64,000 nucleotides of DNA from Ilex aquifolium. Its lineage: Eukaryota; Streptophyta; Magnoliopsida; Aquifoliales; Aquifoliaceae. Position 1 is the stretch's first letter. Each line of letters begins with the position of its first letter. The notes under the pieces are model-generated. The model worked only from the letters and a program-made list of their open reading frames with translations. It did not search any database and was not told where the DNA came from. A program made the translations under genes and the position numbers. Below, in pieces: positions 46,777-59,176 of this stretch. The stretch covers positions 41,124,878 to 41,188,877 of the forward strand of contig OX637393.1 in assembly GCA_951799425.1 (NCBI GenBank), given 5' to 3'.

Positions 46777-47451
46777 AGAGGTGTTACTCTCTCATGAGCC
46801 AATCTCAGCTGCTCTCAACAGCCCCCGTGTCTGCCTCTTTGTTACCAGATGCCTGAATGCCTCTCCAAGCTTGATCGTCCTTGAAAAAGGCAGGGAAAAG
46901 TGGCAGTCACCTACAAGAATTCAAAAAGCAGACATGAAGAAAATGAGGCTAGAACAAAATCAAAGTTGATGATGCCCTCTGGACCTCGAGATCCAACCTC
47001 TTCAATATCCCCGGGAGTCACAGACCTCCAAAGCTGCTCCTTGACCAAAGTCACGTCGAAGCATGAACATCAAGCCACTACTAGAAGCAGGGCAGCTATG
47101 TAGAGCTACGGTCCCCGTAGAAGACCGCACTAGAGTCTCAACTTCTACAACTATACAAGGGCTAGCTCTGGTACACACAGAAGTCCCAGTCTGGTAAGGA
47201 GTGGGGGCACCACCTAATCCCGCTCCCGGGAAGTAACCTGGTCATCGAACCTCGACCGAGAAGCACTGGGGGCATCAAACCTCGCACTCTAGGGAGGAGG
47301 GGAAGACACCACCCTAAAAGCACAGAGAGTCTCCACCATCGCCCTATCAACAGGACACTTGCAACCAGACACGCTGTGGCGCCGACCCCTTGATCAACCC
47401 GAAGCAGCGCTGCCTGCATCGATGATTGGGCGTCGCTTCTAACGAAGCCAA

Positions 47452-48140
47452 GAGCGCCTCTCTACCGGGCGCCTCCCTCCAGGGCGCCTCCCTACTGGCA
47501 CCGGCCTACTAGACGCCTCCCTACTGGGCGCCTCCCTACCGGTCGTCTCCCTACTTGGTGTCGGCCTTCCCTACTTGGCGTTGGCCTTCCCTACTGGGCG
47601 CCTCCCTACTTGGCGCTGGCCTACTAGGCGCCTCCCTACTTGACGCCTCCCTCCTGGGCGCCTCCCTCCTTGACACCGGCCTACTGGACGCCTCCCTCCT
47701 TGACGCCGGCCTACTGGGCGCTTCCCTACTTAGCGTCGGCCTACTTGGTGCCTTCTTGCTTAGCGCCTCCCTACCTGGGCGCCTCCCAACTTGGCGCCTC
47801 CCTACCTGGGCGCCTCCCAACTTGGCGCATCCCTACTTGGCGCCTCCCTACCTGGGCGCCGGCCTACCGGGCGTCTCCCTACTGGGCGTCTCCCTATCGG
47901 GTGCCTTTCTACCTGGGCGCCGGCCTACCGGGGCGTTTACCAGCTTGGCGCCTCCCTACTAGGCACCTCCCTCCTTGGCGCCTCCCTACTGGACGCCTCC
48001 CTACTGGGCGCCTCCCTCCTTGGCGCCGCCCTCCTCACCTTGGGCGCCACCTAAGCCTTGGAAGTAGCACTCACCACTTGGGTCTCGGTCCCGAACAAGA
48101 TGGGCGCCGCCTGAGCCTTGGGCGCCTCCCATGATGCCGC
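47452..48140 (+). repeat. GC-rich minisatellite with about 15-bp period
   Basis: About 45 degenerate units of the type GGCGCCTCCCTACT, with variants containing GGCCTACT. Because the period is close to 15 bp, long frames stay open on both strands (for example GASLL-type repeats on the plus strand and REAPS-type repeats on the minus strand). I regard these frames as by-products, not genes. Confidence 0.9.
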
Positions 48141-48465
48141 CCATGCCTTCTCCGCTACCAGCTATTTTCTTCTTCGTAGGATCACCATTGAAGTCCCCTC
48201 TCACCTCCTTCAAGCTCCTAGTCCTTATTGTCTCATTTTGATTTGGAGAAGAATGGAGTTGAGGAAAAATAACTTCTTTTTCGAGATTGGCAAAAGACCC
48301 AGCAAAAGAAATGCAATCAGATACAAAAAATATATATCCAGCGTCAATAGATTTCAACAGTCTCTGAAGACGAAGGTGTACCGTGGAAAACAAGAAAACT
48401 CCTGTTCATCCAAATGAAAAAGAGACTCATGCCCTCAACCCACCTTCTCTTACAAACAGTTGGAG

Positions 48466-48486
48466 GCTTGGGGCATGGGGGGCAAA
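48466..48486 (+). other. polypurine tract of the pol-less gypsy element
   Basis: Purine-rich AGGCTTGGGGCATGGGGGG directly before the 3' LTR. Confidence 0.65.
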
Positions 48487-49092
48487 TGATGAGCCCAAAA
48501 CCAACTGGGTCAGGCCCAATAAATCAACCAAGCCCAAGTCAGCTAAAAAGGTGGCCTAGGCCCACTTTATCAATCCAACCCAGTCCAAGATCCAAAGAGC
48601 CGGGGAGGATAAGAGCACGTGGGAGAAAGATTATCGAGATACACACCCAGGAAGATCAATCCTACATTAATTGTACTTACCTTTTGTAACTATCATCCCC
48701 GAAGAAGTAGTGTCCTCTCCCTCACGTCACCGCCTCAACATACCTATAAATTGTAAGCCCTCTCCACATGAGAGAGGACATCTACACATCTCTACATCTT
48801 GAGATCTCTCAACTCACCTCTCTACACCTACACACATAGTTTTCTCTCTCCTAACTAGTGTAACTCTCCCGGAGCTCTCTCTCTCGGTTACTTTATTCAT
48901 TAATAAAGACCTCCGGCCACCGCTGCCGTTTCCCGAGAGTAGAGTAGGTCACTCGGACCGAACCACTATATATCTTTGTGTTGACTCATTATTTACTGTT
49001 TTGCCATTGATTGTTTTACTTATTGTCCATTAATTACACCCCTTCACATACTCGACTGTTGATCTTGCACGAGACCAATTTGTGCATCATCA
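48487..49092 (+). repeat. 3' LTR of the pol-less gypsy element
   Basis: Starts TGATGAGCCCAAAACC and ends TGCATCATCA. It matches 43114-43722 along its length, with a six-base gap near the start, and keeps the G-box and TATA box. Confidence 0.88.
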
Positions 49093-50159
49093 GATATAAT
49101 TACAATAAAGTGTGTATCCATCTCTGCCAAATGCTTATTATCTAGGTAATACTAGAGCATTTGATGTATTTCCAAGATGCCAACAAAAATGGGTGAAATT
49201 CTGTTTCATTTCCTCTCTTTTTTTTTTTTTTTGGGTATGGGTTTCATTTCTTCTTCAAGTACAGGCTTTTACAACAAAGACATCAAATCACCAAATCCAC
49301 TAAATTAAAGAGTTAAGAGACCATGCATTTAGTTTTTGAATCTCGGTCATTGACACTATGTCAAGTTGTAATTAAATTTCAAAACTATAAAACAACAGAA
49401 CCATGATATGTGCTTTTGATCATATTTATCCATCTACCTGCATCTATCTATACTTAGTCATATCATTTCACAAAGAATAACAAAAAAAGGAAAGAAAACT
49501 GCAGAAATAATTTTGAAATTGGTGTTAAAATTTCTTAATCCTTCACAATTTTATTTGGAAGTATTCATGCAAGTTCTATATCAACACAATATGAACAAGG
49601 AAGTCGTGCAAATTAATTTGGGTGGTGAAACGACATACATATAGGCAGTGCACTACAAAGGAACATTAATAAGAGACATAGCTAACAAAAACATAGTACT
49701 TCAATGATAACAAAGAACTCTAAGTTAATAAACACTGTACAATTTATTGAGATGAATTTTGGTTGCTGGTTGGCTGCTTGATATTATTCTCATACCTAAT
49801 AAATTTTTTTCCTCTGAAAATATCCTATTATCTTATAGGTAGCAGATCAGAATTATGAGACCCCAGTTACACAAATATCTTATAAAGTATTAGTTAGAAA
49901 ACGAGATTCTCAAATGTTCGCTGACTGGTAATATACCTTCTTGTATTAGATATGCAAAATACAATTAAAATGAGACAGCCAACGTTTCTGGGCACAATCA
50001 AGTAATCAATTTACATGGGTCCTATATGGAGCTGCATATTTTAGAATATACAATGGGGGGATATGCTCAATAGCCATATACAGGTAAAAAGAGGGGGAGA
50101 ACAGTTGGAGGGGAATAGTAATTGACAGAGAAACACATACTTAATCTTTCGCGTATTTT
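49093..50159. other. intergenic sequence, nothing recognised
   Basis: AT-rich sequence between the gypsy element and the DUF4050 gene; no element ends or coding similarity seen. Confidence 0.5.
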
Positions 50160-50165
50160 TTTATT
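50160..50165 (-). terminator. polyadenylation signal AATAAA of the DUF4050 gene
   Basis: Minus-strand AATAAA about 100 bp after the stop codon. Confidence 0.5.
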
Positions 50166-50264
50166 GTAAAGTCTAAAGCTATACACCAAAACTATAAGAG
50201 TGAAAACTTACAGAACATCCCATACATAGGAAGAAACCTAAAATAGTGTCCAAGATCAGCATTG

Positions 50265-53200
50265 TCAATCATATAAACCCTCTTGCTCCCATATGTCCGA
50301 TAAAAAGTCAACTATCTCCTGGGAAATGGGCCCATTAAACAGTTAACAAGACCTGGAAATCATAATGTGCAGCAACAGAAATCTTGACAAGCAATGAAGA
50401 ATTGCTCAACTTACAGCGAGTGGGATTGGCCGAGGGAAACGTCTGCTAGTCCCAAGTAAGCTTTCATAAGTTGCATTCCAACTACAATACCACAATGAAT
50501 AAAAACAATGGTGATGAACATATAAGCCGAATAAAGTAAACAAGCAAAAAAGATAAGAAAGCGGAAGCAAAAAATACAAATCACAAGCAATAGATTCTTG
50601 CTGAAGAGTTGAAGAAGATATATGTACAAAGTTCTATTAAATTAACTACCCTTGCACAAGATCAAGCTGCCAAATTACTAAAGAATCTCTTATTCATATA
50701 GCTTACAACAAAATCTTTTCTTCGGTAAGCAACTTCCAACCCTTCAATTTGGGTGACTATTTCTTTGTTTCCACAAAATTACCAGATGACTGATCCCCAA
50801 TTGAATTGTTTGATTGAAGCATAAAAGGGAGCAGTATACACACCTTAATATGGGTTCCCAAATTCGTCTTGGCTTCTCATGCCCTTTACTTCCAGTCCAC
50901 TGAAGCCTAGTCTGGTTCCAGTGAAGTAAACCTGCAACCAACAAACTCTGAAGATCACTAACATTATTTACACAAGCATGAAAAACCATGCAGGAAATGG
51001 TCAGAAGATGTCGTAACCACAACCATATCCACCAGATCATCATGAAAAAGTTGCATCAAGCCAAGATGTTCTATGGGGTACATCAAAACCTACTTCTCCA
51101 TGGACATCATCAGACATCAATTATAGGCGGATTATAGATTCACCAGTAAATGGACATGGAAGCCCAATTATTGTGCCAGAAGAAAACAAAGAAACAAAAA
51201 TTGAACTTGCCATGATTTATAAATTCAGAATGGTTGCTAGTGCTGCCAGTGCCACTGTCCTGACTGAGGTTCTGAGTTGATACACTGACAGATGATATAC
51301 TTCTTTTGGACTGAACTGTACTATTGTCCATCTCCCATGTACTGGTGCTCCAAAAATCTTCTGATATACTGGGTTTGTTCACCACACGCCCTTGAATTCT
51401 TAGTCCCTTTGATGGCTCATCAACAGCAATAATTGGTTGGGGTTTCACATAGCAACCAAAACAACCTCTGCTCTGTTACAATTCAGATTTAGTCACATAC
51501 ACAACAAATGCTAGCAGCAAGATAACCCACTTTAAGGCCAGTAATAGAAGTGGTGGCACATCATCAATAAAACACATGCATATGAATAGTATCAGAAATA
51601 AAGTACATTATGCCAAATGTCATGTTTCTCATAACTGAACAAAGGAATGACCTCTTAGATCTAGTTATGGTGAAGTCAAATGAAACCAGTCAGTAAATCT
51701 GAAATATTTATCTAAAATTTTAAAAGCAACTGAAGTGTATCCCAGCATAGTCCTCAAATGTTGTGGGAAAGAAAGCTGTGCCAAAACATTGAAAGTTCAG
51801 TCGTAGTCCAAGCCTCGGGCAGGGGAAAAACACAAAAAGGGGTTTAGTAAAGAACTAGAGTATCCAGAAGATATAAATCCAAAAAGACAAAGGAGAAAGG
51901 CAAAAGATGTTCGGAGCCGAGGACAGAATTCCTAAGACACAGGAACCACACCGTGAGGCTCATCATATACAATTGAAAAGGCAATTATAAGTAAAACTCC
52001 TTGTGATATAGAAAATTCACAAGCACTAATTGTTTATACTGATTGAATGCCCTCCATTCTTCCTTCACCAGCCATTGGCTAGACAAGAGCGCAAACATGC
52101 TGTAGTACACCAAATTAACGAACCAATGCTACTTCTATTGCCTAAAAGCAACTCATTTATCACATTCACGACATCTCCAAAAATAACTACCACATACACT
52201 ACAAGCTCACTTCTGTCTTTTTATCTTACAACAACAACAACAACAAAAAAGATACATCCACATAAAAATCCACCAATTCGGCAGTTTACAATTTCCAGTT
52301 ACAAGTTGATGACCACAGCACCAAGGTCAAGAAAATAGTGCAGGAAATAAGCATGTTGTGCAGAACTCATACCTGATACTACACACTACAATTTTGTCCA
52401 AAAGCATAAATCATTTTCTGTATCCATTTTATTTAAAGATTCAAGATGCAGCATTTTCTACCTCCAAACCTTGCATTTTCAGCTTTACTTTACCACTAAG
52501 GACCTAATCAATCTCTCTACAAGCGCAAACTCTCCAGCTAATGTAAACATCAATTACAATAAGTTCTTCTCAATGTTTGAACTTTCCAACCTCTCTCAAT
52601 TCGCCACTTCACTAGGTGCAGTCCTTTGTTGCTTCAACATTCATCCATTATCTACAAACATAATCTCGACCACAAACACAACAAAACTTCTACACAGAGA
52701 CTCTCCATGATGTTAAGTCAAATAAAGCCCCCCAGTCCTCGACGCTCTGCCAGACCCTGTTACTTCAATCATTAAACGCATAGCTTCTTAAGACCTCTGC
52801 AGTCTGCACTAAAAACCGGTGTTCACATGCTTGTTTCACCCCCCAAACCCAAAAAAATAAAAATAAATAAACACTAACCAAAAAGGGAAAATAATTTCCA
52901 TCGCCAAGATAGTTCACTTCATCCATCATGACTGAAAGAAAACTATACTGATGCTGTTGAGTCCAAGCCACCTTTGGGTTTGTTATAAGGGGAAGGAGAA
53001 TGACAAATTGCTTCAAATTACTTCTTCCACGAGTACTAAAGCGTGAATTCATCAGGATCGGCACGGCTAGTGGTTGACACGGTAATTGGTGCTGGGGTAT
53101 TGTTTGGTCCATTTTCTACAAGAACTTTCTTTGCTTTAAAAGGCAAAGAAAAGCAATAGCTTTCTACCAAAGCCAACAAAAGAATTTCCAAAATGGTTAG

Positions 53201-53659
53201 AAAGGGAAAAAAAAGGAAGGTGCATAAGGCAACACAGGTCAAACTCATTATCATCAAGAACTAACTCCCATAATCACTTGTCAAGCTTGCAAACCCAAAC
53301 TCGCTAAAATTCCAGTTTTCAGCCAAAAAAATATCATCTTTTCCACCATATTTTCTGAGCAGCCAAACAGAACCTAAACCCAAAAAATTGCATAGAATAT
53401 AACCAAATCAAACCACATATTTCAAGCAGTAAGCTTCAGTTTTCACACCTAACAAAAAGAACCGCCTACATTAAGTATTAATTTCCTAAGGAAAAAAAAA
53501 CAGAAAATAATTATTTTTCTTCTTTTCCTATGTTTTCTCAGCAACCAAACGGACTACATAGCAATTTCTTGTTAAAAAACTTAATGTAAAATCAAGTACT
53601 TACCCCATGAAAGCAAGAAACTCACTGATCCAACCACTGAAAGAACTGTACAACATCAT
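50265..53659 (-). CDS. DUF4050 (Gag1-like clamp) family protein
   Basis: Five coding exons on the minus strand: 53659-53604, 51467-51211, 50931-50844, 50481-50415, 50318-50265 (522 nt, 173 residues). Phases agree at every junction, and the flanks are GTAAGT/CAG, GCAAGT/GCAG, GTGTGT/TAG and GTAAGT/CAG; the second intron is thus GC-AG. Residues 28-35 (PQPIIAVD), 103-113 (NHGLLHWNQTR) and the C terminus (IPLAEIVDFLSDIWEQEGLYD region, 153-173) are hallmarks of the plant DUF4050 family (PF13259 from memory), whose role in plants is unknown. Residues 60-100 are Ser/Thr-rich. The first ATG (53659) gives a hydrophobic start; the in-frame ATG at residue 18 would give MGGCFGC. A 2.1-kb first intron (51468-53603) holds no gene I can support. 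Confidence 0.88.
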
Positions 53660-53950
53660 ATGCTTATGAATCGATTCCACTTATAAAAATATAAACACAC
53701 ATCTGTCTATAGCAGAAATCGAAGCTTAGAAGTTTTGACCCAGATCAAGTTTCCTTCTCTTTCTTGGGTTTGATGGATAAGCGCTAATTGAATCCTCCGC
53801 CGCAACTGCTTTTTGCTTTTTCTTTCCTTCGTGGGTAAGTGATTAATCATTAGCGGTAAGTGGGTAATAATCATGACAGTAATGACAATTACCAAGATTA
53901 ATCTCTCCATTTCGTACTATACCCGTACGAAAAATGCTCAAAAAATACAT

Positions 53951-55790
53951 AAATGTTAAATTTCTTCAACTCACCAAAGTGGTAATTGACTTGTTCATCA
54001 GTACATACTGCACAAACACCCAAGTTTTTAATGTTTTTTTCTAATGGTTCATATGAAAATTGATTCCTATGTCGCCCCTACCCTTATTCATCGGTCCGGT
54101 TATAGTATCGAAATATCACGTTTTAATGCTAAATTTCTACACTTTATCTAATAAAAATGTGTGACATAATTTTTTTACTATTATTATTTCAATCGATGTT
54201 TATGATTCATTCAAGTCAAATTAATTAAATTTCAACCTTGCACTTCTATGATACTATAGTCTTATCACTTATTTATCACATTTTATAAAATAAAGCATTA
54301 TAATTTATCTTAGAAAAATACTACTCAAAAAGTTTTACATCTAACCTTCTTAGACCATATACTAAATAGAGATCCACGTGACACAAAATGAAATCCCTCC
54401 CATTTAGAAAAAACTTTTATCCATTAGAGTTGAAAAGGTCTTACTTTATCCATATCTTGGACCCACCCACGAATGGCATCAGATTTTAATGCTTTCCATA
54501 CCATTGATGGTTAAGTTTAAGGCCCGAACCTTATCTCCCATACATCGTACAAATGATGTAAAAAGGTTTTCACTTATTCATTTTAACACAAAGTTGAGGA
54601 CTTGACTATGGTACATTTAAAAAAAAAATTGGTATCATATTTTTAAAATTTATTATTTCAAAGAATATTTTTATAATATTTGTGAGTCATTTTATAACTA
54701 AAAAATTTATTACTTTTATGAATATTTTTACCACTTTATCACTTTTCTTAAATAAATAAAAAATCATTTTTGTGGGTATTTTTAACACATTTATGGGTGT
54801 TCTTACAACTATTTTTATTATTTTTTTAAGTACTACAACAGTGATAAAATTACTCACAAATGTGATAAAAATTATCACAAATATGATAAATTTTAGTATA
54901 GTATCGAAATTTTAAATTTCGATACCATAGTCAAGTCCTAAAGTTGATATCAATTTCAACATCCTTTTTTCCTTACGAATACAAAAGATAAATGGTGTGT
55001 CAATCAAGTCAAGTCGTGTCTTTATAATATTTGGGTAATGTCACTTTGGACTCGTGTGTATATTTAAACAGTATCATTTTGAGGTTCATGTTAATATCGT
55101 GTCGTCTTTGTATAATTCATAAACCAGATATTATAAAATCAAAACTTTTTTTCTCTCAACTAAATACACACTATATAGGTCCTTCATATATTAAATTAAT
55201 ATTAAGAAAGAGACTTGAAGAAAAATATTAGATTAAATAATATATCTTGACATGTCGGTTGGAGTAATCGGTGAAGATGTTAATTACCAAATGTCAAATT
55301 ACCTTTAAATCTAATATTTGGCATTTGACATCTCCACCGGGGAAGTGCATTCATTCATTGTCATTTAATAAAAAGGCGGTGACTCTTCGTTATCCAAAAA
55401 GATATATGCATTTAAGCTTAGTAGTTATCTTTACTTGTTAAATCTTTATCAATCACTCTCTCTTTCATTGTCCAATCAATGCCAGCCTCCCACTGGAACC
55501 CTCTATGCCAAAAAGTAAAAGTAGCAGAATGTCTGTAAGGAATAAGGGTTAATCGCACTTTATACCCTTCGAAAGATATTTTAATTTTTAATTTATACAT
55601 TTAAATATTAAAATTTTTACTTTATATTCTTTAATGTGATGAATTAGTAACAATGTGGACTTAATTCAGATTATCGTTCAATTTTTTGTTATAAATTGAA
55701 GTACGTAAAATGCAAGTACTTCTAGAATGAAGATGAGGTATGTCCATCGTTACATATCTTTGTCTAAAATTACTTTGGCACCATTTTATG
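53951..55790. other. intergenic sequence upstream of the DUF4050 gene
   Basis: AT-rich, including a stretch at 54640-54900 of repeated TTTTTATNA words. No gene or element ends seen. The first few hundred bases should contain the DUF4050 promoter, but I cannot point to a TATA box with confidence. Confidence 0.5.
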
Positions 55791-56341
55791 TAGGAGTGTT
55801 CACCATATCCAACGGGTAGAAAATATGGTCTTTCGTCTTCTTACTTGATACTTTGCGGGAAAATTTTTTCTTGATCTACCCTACCCGATCAAGTGTGGTA
55901 CTCCTACCCGACTTCCGTCCAAATTAATCGAATATAAAGTTGAGTAGGAAATCGGGTGAACACTTTTGTAGTTATTAATTTTTTGATCATTTTAACAGCA
56001 CAATAAACCAATAACACTAAAATCTAAAACAATTACAACAAAATACAAGAAAATATAAATATCAATCCATCATAATTGTTGCACAAATACAATAACAATT
56101 ATTTTAAGTTTAAACCATATGGTTAGGGAATTAGGATTTTTAGTTTATATATATATATATATATATATGCGGGTAGGGTAGGATAGGATAGGAATACATA
56201 AATTATTTCTACTCGATTTAATCGGAAGACCAAAAACTTTTCCGCATTCATACCCGATTTTTTTGGGTAGCCGTTCAATAGGGTAGGGTAAGATCGGATG
56301 GGGTAAGAAATTGCAGTTAATCGAAAATTTGAACACCCCGA
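55791..56341. mobile_element. hAT-type MITE, 551 bp, TSD ATTTTATG (same family as 18703-19261)
   Basis: The ends TAGGAGTGTTCA and TTTGAACACCCCGA are imperfect inverted repeats with the duplication ATTTTATG at 55783-55790 and 56342-56349. The body matches the MITE at 18703 along its length (for example GATACTTTGCGG, CATAATTGTTGCACAAATAC) but is more diverged and contains a (TA)n run near 56145. Confidence 0.88.
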
Positions 56342-56349
56342 ATTTTATG

Positions 56350-57967
56350 TATTGAAAATATGGTTTTATTAATCAGATAAATGTTAACTCTATCATGTGT
56401 AACTCACATGATGCGCCAATAGTCTGTAAATTTAAACATAAGTCCAGTCGTGAAGAACTTGCAACTCACGTTCTTCAATTTCTGAAGAAAAAATGAATGA
56501 CAGTCTGAATTATGTTCACATTACTATAAATTCATAACATTAAGGATATAAATTAAGATTTTTAATATTTAAGGGTATAAATTAAAAACTAAAATATCTT
56601 TCGAGATATAAAGTGATATTAGCCAAAGAAATGAATAGGTAGTCTAATTCTTTCTTAGCTCTCTATCTATAAAAAGACAAAAAAGTAATCATATAGCTCA
56701 AGTGGTAGTAGAAACGAACTTTAAACTTAGACATCTTGAGTTCAAATCTTGACAACCTCTTGAGTCAGGCCATGAGAAATTTTTTTCCTTCATGAATATC
56801 CTAGTACTGGCGTGAATGGTCTGTCTTTTACTGAACTAGGAAAGAAATTAATCGAAGTGTGTGTAAATTAACTTGAACAACTTTTACCATTGAACCAAAA
56901 AAAAAGGCAAAAAATTTGGGTTCACTTCAATTTTAGATGTAACAACCTAGAATTCATTATCTGCAAGGTAGGGTCAATAATTTGCAATATGATCTCTCAA
57001 TTCAATTTGAAATTAAATATAAAAGCATATTAGGTACAAGTTTATATATTAACCCAATTAATAATTAGATCGATGTAAATTTAATTATACATGACTTATA
57101 CACCATACAATTCTAACCATACATGAATTCTAGTAGATCGTGTATGTATTTAGTAAACTTTAATAAGACTGACCAGGCATAACTTATTGCTATCCCTAAC
57201 ATGTCATCTACAAATACAATTGAAATAATAAATGTTCAATGTAATAATGACATCATGTAATTGGAATAATGTTTAATTTTTTTTATTTTTTATTTTGGTC
57301 AGACTACTTACTATGGGAAAATAAGAGAAGTCAAACCCTGCATCTACAGGTACAGATCTAGAGAGGACTTGTCGACACTCATGTTTTTTTGGACCCTTGT
57401 TGTCGACCTTCATGGCCGAACAGTCTGTAATTAACAACACAAAAAAAAAAAAAAAAAACAAATTTGAAGTACCTTAGTCACGTCCGCATCAAATAGATGT
57501 ACTGGTTGGACAGTAATCTCACTCACAACATCCAACTGACAGTCAAATAATTGAAGCCAGCTACTATCAGAAAATCGTCTTCATTGGTACATAGCACATC
57601 ACGGGACACGGGCTGCCCCATTACAAAAAGTGTTTAGAATGGTAATAACTACCGGAGCTATGAAGGTTAGCCTGATAATTCTTAGCACTCTTTGGTAAAT
57701 TTTAACCTTAACTAATTCGGGTTACAAATTATTTGACTCACCTGACTCGTTTACTAATAAGTCAACACAAAACAGATAAAACATGCTGAATATATATCGA
57801 TTTAATACAACTTATATACGATACAAATTCAACATGATATAAACACAGCATTACACAATCCATTAATAGTCCTACTCGGAAAGTTGGAGGTGTCCAAATA
57901 TGGGTAATAATTGGAATAGCACACCCGGTTGCATTTTATGCTCTATATTCGTTTCTCCCAGAAAAGT

Positions 57968-58004
<37 letters not shown>

Positions 58005-58142
58005 GGAGAGAAGTAGAGAGAACATATAGCAGAAAAGTAACATCAATAAGTAGTACTGCAAGACAAAATTGGAGGAGGGGAAAACAGATGCAATCTGCCA
58101 ATCTGTTGAAGAGTTAAGTTGGAATTTGTTGATCCATGTATT
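56350..58142. other. intergenic sequence with a long poly-G tract
   Basis: AT-rich sequence without supported genes; the poly-G tract at 57970-58003 lies close to the 3' end of the bL36 gene. Confidence 0.5.
57970..58003. repeat. 34-nt poly-G tract
   Basis: Unbroken run of 34 G. Its true length in the genome may differ because such runs are hard to sequence. Confidence 0.9.
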
Positions 58143-59176
58143 CTACAGCTTATTGCCTTGATTGAACAGAACAGAAGCCAAACCCACTCCCCACCAAGGT
58201 ATCACAGAGGCTTCTTTTTTTTCAGGTATAAGAGAAGGCAGACCAGCACGCAAATGACTGAGTGAAGCCTCCTCCTTAACACTCGCCTCCAAGGACCTGG
58301 CATAGATATAAGCATATAATGCAAATCCCAGCACAGCATTTAGAAGAAAATCCGTCTTTACTTCCCAGAAAAAAAAAAAAAAAGGAATTGACAATCAATC
58401 CCAAACACACACACACACCCACACACAGAGAGAAAAGCATACACATGAAGTTGCTAGTCAAACTTGTTGACACCAAGATCAAGAACAGACTAACAAAATC
58501 ACAATGATAGAATTGACAAGAAACAAAAATTTTCAAGCATCACCTTGACAACGAAGAAAATTGGCAAATATAACTGTTTACACATTAGACATTATATGTT
58601 CTGTACAACACAGAAAACTTTCCATTCTCCGAGGAGTACAAAAGAACCTTACATTCATAAGAAGAACTTGGGATCCGATGACAGACAATGGAGTTCCCAA
58701 GGTCCACCAATGCTTCTCATGTAAAGGTTACCTCAATATATGTCTTTTTTCCTCTTAAAGGTTGTATCATTATCCTATTTAGAATTTTCGGAAAAAAATG
58801 AAATGATAGTTAGTAATGTGCTATCTTTCTCACCACTTTCTACTACAAATAACTCTAAAAGTCATGCAGTTTCTTTTCCTAAATCACAATTATTTCCCTG
58901 GCACCTAAATCTAAGTGCTTTCACCCATAATATACCACGGACGTGTATATATATGTGTGCATGGTTGTACAGATGAACACTAACATAAAAAAGAGACAAA
59001 ATGAGACTGCATGATTATACATACGCGGGAGGCAGTTGCCCTTCATATGCAAATGTTGAGATGCCCTGTCGTTGCTTGTGCTTGGGATTGGCTGAGCATA
59101 GTACATATACTCTCCCACGACGTTTGACTGTCCGACAAAACTCACACATCTTCTTCACCGATGATCGCACCTTCAT
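58143..59176 (-). CDS. RPL36: ribosomal protein bL36 (bacterial-type, probably organellar)
   Basis: Two coding exons: 59176-59025 and 58296-58143 (306 nt, 101 residues). The donor is CCCGC|GTATGT and the acceptor GCCAG|G, with phase kept. The N-terminal 38 residues are the whole bL36 core: [14 protein letters not shown], basic KRRGRVYV, and zinc ligands Cys11, Cys14, Cys27 and His33. bL36 binds 23S-type rRNA near the GTPase centre of the large subunit. Residues 39-101 form a plant-specific extension ending [15 protein letters not shown]. No presequence precedes the core, which fits the plant nuclear bL36m type with uncleaved import; this is inference. The start is supported by the core beginning at Met1. 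A 5' UTR intron very likely separates an upstream exon ending at 60354. Confidence 0.93.

Larger units (their letters stand above)
43114..49092 (+). mobile_element. Ty3/gypsy element lacking pol, with tandem-repeat filler (non-autonomous)
   Basis: Two LTRs of about 607 bp (43114-43722 and 48487-49092, roughly 95% identical by eye) flank a PBS, a decayed gag, then tandem repeats and unassigned GC-rich sequence instead of protease, RT or integrase. A polypurine tract precedes the 3' LTR. The PBS matches that of the Tat-like remnant at 16121. Lack of pol with LTRs, PBS, PPT and gag kept suggests mobilisation by an autonomous partner. I see no clear 5-bp target duplication. Confidence 0.85.

Noticed and set aside
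47551-48134. Long repeat-protein frames on both strands
   Set aside because: Explained by a minisatellite with a period of about 15 bp; several frames open at once argues against coding.
52765-53257. Minus-strand frames inside the first intron of the DUF4050 gene
   Set aside because: Low complexity, no family motif, and they lie within a well-phased intron.
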